Positions 14,310 to 29,949 of a stretch of DNA of 64,000 nucleotides are shown here, piece after piece. The first letter of the stretch is position 1, and each line of letters starts with the position of its first letter. The stretch lies in NCBI GenBank assembly GCA_003024785.1, contig PUQB01000529.1, positions 62,001-126,000 of the forward strand, given 5' to 3'. The position numbers and the translations under genes were made by a program. The notes beneath the pieces are model-generated. The model was not told the DNA's origin. It ran no database searches and saw only the letters and a program-made list of their open reading frames with translations. Source of the stretch: Selaginella tamariscina. Lineage: Eukaryota > Streptophyta > Lycopodiopsida > Selaginellales > Selaginellaceae.

Positions 14310-16729
14310 ATGGTCGCTGCTCTGTCTCCATCTTCACCAAAATCCGTAGCAGGAGGGCAAGAACAGAATGATAGGCCGGTCTCTTCAGCGGCATTGGCAG
14401 AGAAAGGCAATGAGGTTGCACGCAAACAGCGGAGTAGAGAAATCACATCGCGGTACAAGTCGGCAACAACTACAGGAGCAGCGACACCTACTCCTACAAC
14501 GCCTTCTTCCGCACGACGCTATCCCTCTCCCCTCATCGGCCGGAGCTCAAACGCATCCTCGGACGGACCAAAGAGAGCACTCACAAACATCTCGGAGGGA
14601 CCCAAGAGAGCTATCTCGGCAGAACGGAAAAGACCAGATTCATCAGGCTCTTCGGCATCGAGCAGTGGTAGTAGCAGCAAACCCACAACGCCGAGACGGA
14701 CTTCGTTGGGAAATGCGGATGGATTGCGATCTTCCCAGCGCTTGTGGCCATCGACGCACAACTTTCTCTCATCAGTTCAGCTAGATCACACTCTGAAGCC
14801 GGCCGAGAATGGGATCCGGAGGGCATCTTCATACGAGCCAAGCTCGGGGAAAGCATCGGACAGGAAGGGGACACCGGAAGGAAGAGAACACCTGTCCGGA
14901 GAGCAGCTACGGATCAGACAGAGAATGCTCGGCCTTCGGAGAATGCAGGTGTCAAGCCGGATGTACATAGGTGGCCAGCGGCAAGCTCTCCGAAGGCGCT
15001 AAGCCGGAGTGTGGATCTTACCTCAGACAAGGAAAGTAAATCCGCCAAGGTCACCGCTCTTATGGTACAAGGTCGGGCTCTGAATGCTACACCTCGGACA
15101 CCTGCTGCTCGGCTCAGAAATCTTTCGATTCCTAGTGGGTCCCCATCACCATCTCCACCAGGTATTTCACCGAGGTCTGCATCAAATTCTCAACCACCAT
15201 CACCTTCTAGGATGATGGTTCTTCATCTTCACCGTTCAGAAGTATGCCGAGCCCGACTAGGACGAGAATATCATCATTTCAACTACCACCTAGTGGGCAT
15301 AGCCGGACAAGTAGCTTCTCGAGCTTGCTTCATTTTCCGCTAGATGTGCGGAAGGGAAAGAAGGCTATGAGCCAACAGGAGGAGGCACATTATCTGCGTA
15401 TTCTACATAACCGCTGGTTACAATGGCGCTTCGTCAATGCTCGAGCCGAGGGTGCCAGGAACACTCAGAAAGTTGTTGGGGAGGTACGTGAAAACATGTA
15501 CACACACACACACACACTACAGCAGAATATAATAAGTTTACACAGCTATACTCTAGTTTTATGTGGTAATCTATCATTAACTGACTTTTGGTTTACAGCG
15601 GTCCATTTTCAATGCGTGGCTACAAACATCAGAGCTTCGAAAATCCGTAGCTATGAAACGAATAAAACTGCAACAAGCTAGACAAGCAATGAAGCTGCAG
15701 TCAGTTCTTTCTTCCCAGGTTCTTAAAATAATATATAACTAGATGCTAATTATACTTCATATGCATAGATATTCCGTTAGCCTGAATTTATTCCTTTTAA
15801 TAATATAATTCAGGTGTGTCCGCGCTAACTGTAAAGTTGTCTTGTAGGGTCCGGAATTAGAAACATGGGCAGCTCTTCAACAAGAGCACACGTTGGCTCT
15901 TACCGGGGCCATGGAAGCTTTGGAGGCTGCTGTTATAAGAGTACCAGTGACTTCCGGTGCAAGGGTAAATATGTTAGCATTGTATTGTTATGTATATGAG
16001 CCGTGTGTTATGCAGGCCGACGTGCAAGCAATAAGAGACGCGATGGCTGCTGCAGTTGATGTCATGGGATCGGTAGACTCGTCGGTTGGAACGTTGATGA
16101 ACAAGGTACAGAAAACATTCACGCTCGCAATGTCACACGCCTACACACACAGACACGTGCGAGACCTCCGACTAATTCGTTCTTCTTTTCCAGACTGAGA
16201 AAGTGGATAGTCTTGTATCCGAGCTTGCGGAGGTAACCAAGCAAGAAAAGACAGTACTTGAAGACTGCAGCTCCTTATTGGATAGGATAGCTGCTTTAGA
16301 GGTAAGTTAGAGCATACACGTCACTCTTATATCGCATGTATTGTACATGGTAAAATATGGTTTTTTGCGTTTCTGTTACCATATACGTTTACATATGCAT
16401 ATTAACATGTATACAAAGATGAATCTGTGCGGTTTATGACATTTGCATGATATTATTAAGTTGTATATGCATATATATTTATGTGATAGGATATACATAC
16501 AGATAATGTATGTATTTGTATGAAACGGTTGGATTTGGCGTGGATAGAGAGAGAGAGCTTCTCTAATGAATTTTAGCCAGGTTATTTTTCATGCCACATG
16601 CTCATGTGAAATGGTTTCTACATGCAGATAGAGGAAAGAAGCCTGCGAACACATTTTATGCAACTCGAGTGCGAGAAGAGTAGAAACCCGAGACGGCTGG
16701 ATTCCTTAGTGCTAAAAATACCAAGTTAG
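14310..16729 (+). CDS. QWRF-motif microtubule-associated protein, AUGMIN subunit 8-like
   Basis: Six exons: 14310-15483, 15599-15718, 15848-15964, 16016-16105, 16194-16301, 16628-16729. The N-terminal half is long, basic and rich in Ser, Pro and Thr (TPTPTTPSSARRYPSP, KPTTPRRTSLG, TPRTPAARLRNLS), typical of a microtubule-binding region. It is followed by ENTPV-like TPVRRA, KPDVHRWPA and SRSVDL motifs. The QWRF domain reads LRILHNRWLQWRFVNARAE, then IFNAWLQTSELRKSVAMKRI, LQQARQAMKLQ and a helical C-terminus to LRTHFMQLECEKS. In Arabidopsis this family (AUG8, EDE1, SCO3) decorates spindle and cortical microtubules. An ATG start at 14310 is preferred over the TTG at 14295. Two frame slips are implied in exon 1, near 14878 and at AGGATG-ATGG near 15214, where the family sequence continues in another frame. 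Confidence 0.85.
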
Positions 16730-17530
16730 AGACTTTTGCTAACCTCAACAAGCATAGCCAACTTTTGTTTCTTCGGTATATCCCAGATGCTACTCGAGAA
16801 TCTTTTCTTCTTCAAAAAGCTTTTGAAGGTACTTTGTAAATTAGTTTCCTCCCTTTCTTCTCTCCTTTGCATTTTGGAGTTATACAAACCAGAAGAAATT
16901 TACTCCCATTTTCATGGGGTATTACATGTTTCTGGTTTTTACGATGACTAACAAAAGTTGTTTTTTGTACTTATCTTAATATTTATTTTTTTCTGTAGTT
17001 TTAACCTCGTACTTGCTTCGTTTATTCAACTAATTGTAAATTTTCCGCTTATATATGTCGTTATTCAACTAATTGTAATTTTTGCGCTAACCACAAGCAG
17101 GTAACAACATCTTATTGTTTTTAGCTAACTTTCTGATTTTTATTAAACTACTTTGTTCAAACAAAGATCGGATTGTGTTCACCAAACACGACTTATTACC
17201 AGGTAACGACATGTATATACAGATTGTCAGACTTACGTGTATATACAGTGTCAGATCGTATATACTGTGTCAGAGTGTAGAGTGTCACACATAATATGCA
17301 AACTCTTGTAATGGAAATAACCACGTAAATATTATTTGTGGCTGCAGTCCACACACACGCACACACACGGCCAGTAATTAAGTGTGCATCACCAACATTT
17401 ATATTATAAAATGCATATGCATATAGTAATTAAATACATTATATTAGATATTTAAAATATGCATATATTAACTCGGATCTCAGTTACATTTATGTCACAA
17501 AAACCTCTACTAAACTCGTGTTGCAGGCTT
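16730..17530. other. 3' flanks of two converging genes
   Basis: No gene seen. GTTATTCAACTAATTGTAA occurs twice (near 17023 and 17061), and a block of CAGATTGTCAG / CAGTGTCAGA / CTGTGTCAGAG strings lies at 17215-17290. Confidence 0.55.
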
Positions 17531-21392
<3,862 letters not shown>

Positions 21393-22666
21393 ATGGATAA
21401 TATGGAGTTTTGCGATTGGGAATTCAATGTCGAATGGGAAGAGCTAAATCAGAAAAGGGCAAAAAGAAGGGCCCAGAACCGTGAAGCAGCTCAGAAATGT
21501 CGTAATAAGAAAAAGGTTTCACTATACACATGTGCGTACGTATATATATTATATATTCTGCGTGTCTGTATGTGCGCGCGCGTGTGCATGTGTGTGTGTG
21601 TGTGATATTTACATATGTCGCCTTTTCAGGCTAAGCTCCAGTCAGAACAGATGGAGTTAAATGAGCTTAGGAGGAAATTTAAGGACTTAATTCAACAACC
21701 AGAGATGAACAAGGTAACGTTTATCTGTAACATATCATATGATTCTAACAAATGATATCACATGCAGAGCGTCGAGGGTTATACAGTTAGAAGCGCTAGT
21801 GCAGGTAATTTCTTTCTCTCTCGTATATACATGCTATTCTCTCTCTCCTCTCTCTCTCTCTCCTCTCACACACACACACACGCAGTTGAATTCGATATGA
21901 AACATGCTGCGTGGTTAGAGGAGCACAAGAGCAAGTTGAAGGAGATTAGTGACAACCTTGAAGAAAGCAACGACAAGTTGCGTGTTCTCCTTGATGATTT
22001 CCTGGCTCACTACGATGAATTACTTGGTTTGAAAGCATCCATTGCAAAAACAGACCTTCACTATCTTGTATCCGGAATGTGGAAGAGCCCTGCTGAAGGT
22101 TTGTGCTTATGGATGTCTGGATTTAGTCCATCTGTACTAGTTAAGGTATATATATGTGCGTGTATACATACATACATATATATATATCGTATTTATACAT
22201 GTATAAATGTATATATAAGTGTGTTATATACAAATTGTTTCTATGTTCAGACAGTGATACCAGAACTGGAGGATACAAGTGAGGTGCAATTGGAGGAGAT
22301 GAGCAAGTTGCAACTGGCGGCAGAAAACGCAGAATTCAAGATTGAGAGCGATTTTCGAGCAGCTCAGTACTCGTTTGCGAGTAACAGAATTCGTCAAAGA
22401 AACCGAGCCAACATGCAGCGTTCCGTAAAAGAGGCTGCTGTCGAGCTCAAGGAAATGGAATGTTTCTACCTCCAGTGTGTGTGTGTGTGTGTGTGTTTTG
22501 AGTTACTATTCATGTAATTATGAAGAAAATAATAATACTAATAATAATTTATTAATCACAGGCAGACAATCTTCGGAAGGAGATTTTACTTGAGATTCGC
22601 AGAATCTTAACGAATAAACAAGCTGCGCAACTATTTGTTGCATTAGAAGAGTACTTTGGACACTAA
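21393..22666 (+). CDS. Short TGA-like bZIP transcription factor with DOG1 domain
   Basis: Six exons: 21393-21515, 21630-21713, 21768-21804, 21886-22145, 22251-22475, 22562-22666, giving about 277 residues. The bZIP basic region is KRAKRRAQNREAAQKCR (N-x7-R core intact, residues about 21-37). It is followed by a short, irregular heptad stretch, AKLQSEQMELNELRRKF. The DOG1 domain follows at residues about 74-277: FDMKHAAWLEEHKSKL, LDDFLAHYDELLGLK, DLHYLVSGMWKSPAEGLCLW, PELEDTSEVQLEEMSKLQ and the C-terminal ADNLRKEILLEIRRILTNKQ. TGA factors bind TGACG (as-1) elements and act with NPR1-type coactivators. This one is shorter than the 330-450 residues usual for the family, and the Q-rich insert is missing. 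The donor after exon 5 reads CAG|TGTG, implying one lost G. Clade placement is uncertain. Confidence 0.85.
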
Positions 22667-25599
22667 GAGCAGTTAGTCTCGATATGGCTAACCCTTAACA
22701 CGATGTAACTGTAACGTGTGTAACTTACAACGGAGTAATGACATTTACTACGGATAATGTTATACAATAAATTATTATAAAAAGAATTTATACTTAATAA
22801 TTAAATTCATCTAAGAACTTTTTGATAATTTTGGCTTAATATGTTTTCTGAGAAACCACCTACACCATTACCTTTGAAAAATTCTATTCAATTTAATAAA
22901 TAAAAAATGAATGATAAGTCAAAACCATTATAAATATAAAATTTGAAAATAATATAAAAACTAAAAATGAAAAAATATTGATTTTAGATATTATATATCT
23001 AAGAATGTTTAATATAATTTAATGTTTAGCATATAATATAGTGTTCAACTCAAGTGGCACATATAAAACTCGACATTGTATATTAAATGTGACTTGACAG
23101 TACATATGAGCAACATGTGACTTGACATTACATAAATATCTAATATAGTTAAGTTAATAATTATAACTTAATTATTTTGATTACTCTCATCAAAGCTATA
23201 TTAAGTCATGATTTTGATGAAGTTAAGTAATATTTTTTAATAAATAAATTTTCTATATTTATTGTATTTGAATCAAAACCTTTAATGTAAAAATTAAGGT
23301 CTTTATAAAGCAAATTAAAAACTTATCATATACAAAGTTTATTTATAAAGTAGGTGGTATTTTTTTTTTTTCTTTTCCTCCGTGCCTTTCTTAGTGAAAA
23401 GGAAGCCACTCCTCTGGTGCTTCCCTCTTAGCAAGTTCCTCTTTGGCCTCTGCCTCCTCTTCTTCCCCCTCTCATTAGGCTTCCTATGCCTTGCTTCTTC
23501 CTCCTTGCAAGTGTGCCTTAGTGTTTGTTCCTCCTCAAGTTCTTAAACCTCCTTCTTCATGTTGTTTATGTCTATAAGAAGATTTTCAAAATATAACATG
23601 TCACAATGTTATCTATTGTATTACACACTTTTAGATTCATCTTATCATGTTAACATTTCAAATGCAACCATTTGCACCTTGAAGACTTCATAGTTGCATG
23701 CGTTGGGTTTCTCATATATGGTGTCGCCACCCATGATTTGCATTGATACCCCTATGATGCACATAGCCATGATAACTTTCAAAAACTTTCTTTTATTATC
23801 TACTATAGCTTATGCTACAATTATATAACTACTCTTTCAATTATAATAGTCATTCCCATACTCCACTGGCCATCAAATGTTGAAGTGTGTGTAATCTAAT
23901 ACCCTAACAACATTTGATAACATATAAATATGGAAAGTTGTTCAAATCCAATAATAATTTTAATAACTTCTTTCAATTGACTTGATTCAACTTGTATTTA
24001 AATAATAATTTTTACAATTTCTATTAATTAACTTATTCAACTTGTATCTAAATAATAATTTTTACAACTTTTACTAATTGACTTGTTCAACTTGTATCTA
24101 AATACTCAGATAATTGTATCACAAGTCCATTTAAAACATTAAATTAATATTGAATGACCAATAACAAACTACTTTAACAAATTCAAAAAGCTTAAGAACT
24201 TATATAATGTGCAAGCAACATGTTTATAATTTGTGTTTTGACATTTTAAATCTACAACAAACATTCGACACCATCTCCTTAAACATTTTGAAAAATGTCT
24301 TTCCAACATTCTTCATCATAATAAGCCATTAAGAAATTATTAAACAACACAATACTACATAGATTCACTCACCAAGATCCAACATCCTATATTTACAAGC
24401 TATAAAGAACATATTTTTTTTAAGCAACAACCTATTTAAAGGATCAAACAATATTTTATCTTCAAGTTTTGCTTTCTTAACATTTTTATAACTTTTAAAT
24501 AACTCTTTATATAAACAAAAAAATAAACATACATTGAAATAATAATTCAAATAATTCATCAACATCATTTACATCTAGATAATTCATGATATTAATGATG
24601 TTCCTCATTCTAAACTATAATGAATGTAATATTTACTGCTAACTTTAGTTTTACCTTCACATATCTCCATTGTAGTTCCCATTGTCTTCCTACTTTCTAT
24701 CATAGCTTCCAACACCTCCAATAGCCAAGCCCTCTCTTCTTTATCAACACGAACTAACTCTCACTCAAGTTTCACCCACTCCTTATCAAGCTCCATCTTC
24801 AACGTGTCTCTATAAGCTTGTGATTCAAAAATTTGTACCAAAACGTTTTCTTAGTTTTCTAAAGAAACTCTAAGTGTATTTGTAAGTAACTTTGTACTTT
24901 CGTTGATTTACTTCAATCCCTTTGCATTCCTAATACTTTCAGAAACTCCGAGTAATATTTGTTGTGTCACTCTAGAGCTCATTTTTCTTTTCTATTTCTT
25001 CTATGTGCTTGCTGCTATGAAATGTCTTTGTGTGGAGCATCATAATCATCTCTACTGCATCTAGTATATTAGCTTGTACGCTCACTCATCCATAGTAAGA
25101 AGACTTTCTTTCTTACACTTTGCAAGAGTCATCTTGAAGTAAGCTTCATTGTCATTATGAGTTTGATAATCATGTATCATACAATATAAAAAGTGTAGAA
25201 GCAATACTCCTTACATTCTATTGCTCAATTGTTATTTAAAAGTATATGTATTTTAAATGTGAAAAAGCTTTACTTGGCTGCACTAGAACCTCCTCATGCC
25301 ATGTTTGAACTATCAATAGCTCCACAAATGCCCAAAAGCTCCATGATTTACAAAAGAACCATAGTCTTTCTAAGCCAATGCTTTAACTTGTTAAGTCACT
25401 AGACCCTTAAATTTTACATTTAATTTACAAAAATTCCTAAATTAACTTAACTTTAGGTGTGAGCAGAAATATTTAACAAAACCCTGTTAAATTTCACCTT
25501 AGCAAGTTTTAATAAATCTTAACCAAACTAATTTGGTGTGAGGGTGATTCACTGAAAGTAATTAATATAATTGCTTTTTAAGTTGATAACCTTATATGT
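22667..25599. other. AT-rich intergenic DNA with a decayed, coding-like stretch
   Basis: Most of this is low-complexity AT-rich DNA. Between about 23,380 and 25,140 the minus strand reads like an old, interrupted coding sequence. One stretch near 24,700-24,810 gives charged helical peptides such as LKMELDKEWVKLE and EERAWLLEVLEAMIES, separated by stops. I cannot name it; a decayed transposon ORF is one guess. Confidence 0.3.
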
Positions 25600-26065
25600 A
25601 ATAGAAAACATATCCACTTAATGCACTTGGGTATTTGAGGATAATCTAGTTAAATATTATTAAGTATTTTTAAGAAACTCTAGGCGAATATAAAATTTAC
25701 CTTCTAAAAAATCTTAATTAAATTTTTTATCAATTTCGATGAGTTTAGTGTGTCAAATACGGTTAAAAACACCTCTACCTTGGGGCCCTAACATATCAAG
25801 ACTAGCATTTGATGCTAGCCCATTTACATAAACAGGAAGGCTTCATCACATATATTGAGTAAAGTAGGTGATGAGATAAGCATGTTAGATATTGAGAGGT
25901 CTTTGGTTTCTTCCTCCCTTGTTGGCATAGCCTAGTTTGTATTATCAAGGCATGCCCTTTGTGCCACCCCCAACTTCCAGTACTTAGGACTACATTATAC
26001 CTAGGGTTTGCCCAACCATTATCATTGGCAAATTTGTGCCCTTGTAAATGACTACACCGCATCTA
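25600..26065 (+). mobile_element. Old, degraded LTR fragment of the family found at 38-47 kb
   Basis: The sequence follows the LTR-like copies at 38,960-39,500 in order: TGCACTTGGGTAT, AAGAAACTCTAGGCGAA, GCTAGCCCA..TACATAAACAGGAAG, CATCACATA, ATCAAGGCATGCCC, GTGCC.CCCCAACTTCCAG and CTAGGGTTTGCCC. It is much more AT-rich than the 38-47 kb copies. It is broken and partial, without a clear partner LTR, and by divergence is the oldest copy in the window. Confidence 0.65.
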
Positions 26066-27050
26066 GAGAGTTAATTAAGTTTTTTCATCCAATAACTTGT
26101 TTGCACACTTAGAGGGTCATGTCCAAATATACATACTGCATGTCGGCCAAGTTAAGAATGGCACTTACAACTAAGTAGGGTAGGCATCTTGACTTACATT
26201 GTAAACATTGTCTAATTATGAATGTGAATTCTTAGCAATCAAAGTCTTAAGAAATGATGTCACATGTACAATATAAGAGATTAACACTTATATTCCATAT
26301 TTATTCTTGTGCTATTCAAATCATGTCCTAAATTGTATCTATATATGCATCTATTTACTTATTTAGTGGGTTTCTTAAATATAATTCAAAAACTATGATT
26401 ATATATATCCATAACTTATACATAACCCATGCAACAAAAAAGATTAAAAAGAAAATAATTTAATGACAACATTAGTAACAAGTTCAATGAGCAATATTAA
26501 AATATAATATATTAAAGAATAATGCAAAGATCCAACTTTATATTTAATAATTATCTTCATGTAAACGTAACAGTTAAAATCTTATTAGATTTTTCACTTT
26601 ATAAGTAGCACATTTTGAAATGCATGTTGAAATTACATTAGTTTCAAATATGTGTATATAATGTAAGTGATAATAACTTATATGTCAATTGAGACAACAC
26701 TTCTCAATCTTTCTGCTTGTTTAGTCATTTCATTCTTCATCGTTACAAGACATATATTTATTAATATGAACAAAGATACTACTCATGTTAATTCATGAAT
26801 ACAAAAGTATATTCATGAAAGTTATGATGAAACAATTTAAAGAACTCAAATATTGCAATCGATTATTTACATGTAGTTCTATAAATAATTTTATCATGCC
26901 TTTTTATTTTAAAATGTCTCATGAATACACTTTTATATTCATGAATGAACCAACTAAATATATTTATAATCTTAATAGGAACATGTGATGTAATCTTGAA
27001 GAAGAGAATGAAAACTTGTACTCATAGTCCATGTGTTTGTTTTGTCTCAA
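26066..27050. other. AT-rich intergenic DNA
   Basis: No gene or clear repeat seen. The open frame at 26,785-26,988 encodes only biased, low-complexity peptide. Confidence 0.5.
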
Positions 27051-27860
27051 CCTTGCATGGGTTGACCTAGAGTTGCCAGAGCGCTGTTACCAACCGCCAC
27101 CTCCAGACGTGCGGGGTACCCCCCTGGGGGGTCCGCATGGAGCCTCTTGGTGGCTGGCTGTGCACCTAGAGGGAGTTTTGTTGATGTAGTCCACCCTTTT
27201 AGTCACTAGATGAATTGGGTTCGTTAGGTCTGGTGGCGGATAGAACGCCGTGGTTGTCTATGGGCTCCCATGGCCGGTAGCCAACTAATGATCACCTTGT
27301 AACATATTATAAGGAGAAGAACTAGAATCTATTTAGTACTTCCACCTCCCATATGAAGGGGAAGAGCCTATCTAGCTGGGCACTCCCTAGCTGTCGGTGT
27401 AGCTAGGGGTGCCCATGTTGTTTGCTGCTGTGGGAGAGCCTGTTAGAAACCCTATTTAAATGTATGTTTCTCTCTCTTGTGTTGAAGTTGATCTTCTTTT
27501 ATAGTCTAATCGACACTTGCCACGTGGTTCAATGGTTAGTAGTCAACCATGTCACCATCATTCACCTACTTCCTAGAATCTTATGATGGCCACCTATATC
27601 GTCCTTCCTTATGATGACCTACCGCCGTCACTGCCATAACTAGGGCTCATAATGCCCCTAGTTGTCCTCTTGGCTTTCCTTCTGGGACCTTCACACCTCC
27701 TCCATGGGAACACCTCCTCTGCGGGACCTCGCACCTTCTCCACGAGACTCCTGCACCTCCTCCACGGGGCCCCGCAACTCCTATGTGGGACCCCTACACC
27801 TCCTCCGTAGGACCTCTACAGATGTCCCCCTGCGGACCTCCACCTTGTTGTTAAGGAGCA
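27050..27860. repeat. GC-rich block with degenerate about 27-bp minisatellite
   Basis: An island of clearly higher GC in very AT-rich surroundings. At about 27,680-27,845 the motif GGGACC..CACCTCCTCCACG recurs at least five times with changes. Earlier parts contain CCCCCCTGGGGGG and CTATTTAAATG, the latter resembling an LTR TATA box. I could not assign a family. The open frame across the minisatellite looks fortuitous. Confidence 0.5.
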
Positions 27861-28264
27861 CCTAGCTGTCAACTAGTGTTGTAAAAAAGTGAACTTGGCC
27901 AAGAAACCTAACCTTCATTGAACAGTTTTTAAAGGTTTAGCACTCCATTTAGAACACAAGCATGTGCTTTGTTAAAACCATCAACTTCAATGTTAAATAT
28001 GTGATACGACCCCAATTTAAAAGGTTGTGCCTTGGTTGTTATATTATGCGACATCCAATCTAACGTAAATGAAGACTCATATAATAAAGTACTAGTTTTG
28101 TGCTGTGTAGTAAAATTTCAACCCATGGGTAGACTAAGCTCTCATATTTTGGCAATCATAGATCTTATTAAATTAAAAGACCTTGTAATGTCAAATATAA
28201 ATAAAATATTTATAAATTTTGTATTATAAATGAAGAGGTCAAGAAAATTTTAAAAGTTCTATTA

Positions 28265-28395
28265 GTAATCTACATTCAAATGAAGTTATTTAACATTAAT
28301 CTACACTCAAATAAAGTTATAAACATCAATCTACACTTAAATGAAGTTGTGTAACACCAAATTATACTTAATTAAAGTTGTTTAAACAAGAGAAT
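28265..28395. repeat. About 30-bp tandem repeat, four degenerate units
   Basis: CTACA(T/C)TCAAATGAAGTTAT-like units repeat four times with decreasing similarity. Confidence 0.7.
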
Positions 28396-28645
28396 AAGTG
28401 TTTGGTTATGGTAAGGTTTCAAACAACAACTTTATGTTCAATAACATATAAAACACTATGTATAAGGATTTAAAAATTGCATTTCAACTTTCTCAAGTAT
28501 GACACTTGTACGTGACTTAAAGCTATAAAGGCTTTCACAAAATCATTAACCGAGATGGTTATTATTTAAAAGAAAATGAAAGACTACATGATTGCTTAAT
28601 ATAATTGCTACTCCTAATACTGCACACATCAAATATTTTTCATGG

Positions 28646-28800
28646 CACAATCATCAGAATAGCACTACTTGATCCATGCCAAAATAGATTAAGAGAATCC
28701 ATTAGAATACCCTTACTTGATCCATGACAAAATAAATTAAGAGAATCCATTAGAATAACCTTACTTGATTCATGACAAAATGGACTAAGGGGCATAAAAG
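28646..28800. repeat. 48-bp tandem repeat, three units
   Basis: AGAAT(A/C)..CTTACTTGATCCATG followed by CAAAATAAATTAAGAGAAT repeats at 28,656, 28,704 and 28,752, an exact 48-bp period. Confidence 0.85.
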
Positions 28801-29949
28801 TCTTAATTAATTTTTGATTAATGCAAAGGTTGTCAAAAGCTAATGATTATTGTCCTTATTCCATACCATGATATAACTACTTTTGATGAGTTAGGTTATT
28901 ATCAAATTTGAAGTCATCACAATAAACAATGTGATAAAAATTATATAGTTTCAATTTATGACTATGAGGAAATACAACAGAGGCCTTGATAAAACATGGT
29001 TTTTTAATTAAAAAAAGAGTCAACATTTAAAGACATTAAAAACATCAAGTTTGGTAAGGCTGCAAGAAAATACATGAATTTCTTGATGGTGAGAGTAATA
29101 ACAAAATAGTATATTCTTTAGAATTTATTTTATAACTAAGGATTTTAATAATAAAACATGTCATTCTTTCTTTAAACATAGAATATTCTAAAGGATATTC
29201 ATATAATAAATATGATATAATTATTAATAAATACTAAATAATAATTAATATTTTTAATTATTACTAATCAAGACTATAGAGAATTTGATTTTTGTTTGAG
29301 GGTGCTTATATAAATATGCACAACTTATACTCCCAAGGCATGTACTTATATACATTATATATATATATATGGTTAACCATTGTATATCTTAAAAATTACT
29401 AGAGATATTTATGGTATGGTTAATTTTATAATTAGGACAATCTATTATTGATTTATAAAATAGTAAATATGGTTAAAAATATACATTTCCTTTATATATA
29501 AAACCTGATCTTGAATACAAAAGATATTTGAGATGTGTTTTTGTGTATCCGTTGTGTTGTTTTCACACTAATGAAGGTGGCAAGTAATTTCTTAGAAAAG
29601 TTTTTTTCAATCTTTTTTTTTCTTATTTCTTTTTAATCTTGTTTTTTTTCTTGTTTCTTCTTGTATGGTTAATATGAAGCAACATCTTTTAAAACAACTA
29701 ATTCGCATCACACATTAGAATGATTAGTTAGTTCAATGCTTGTAAGTTCAAACTCAAGCTGCTCCTCCCCCTCAATCAAACCCCTCAACCTTTTTGAGTT
29801 GTTTCGGGTGTAGATGTTCACCATTGGCTAGCTCAATGCATCAATATAGCAACTACACATTGTTTTCACGAGTTTTCGACATTTCTTTTAAATGTTGTTT
29901 TTCATTGATATAATAGTTGCCAACCACTAATTGGTTACTCACAGATGAA

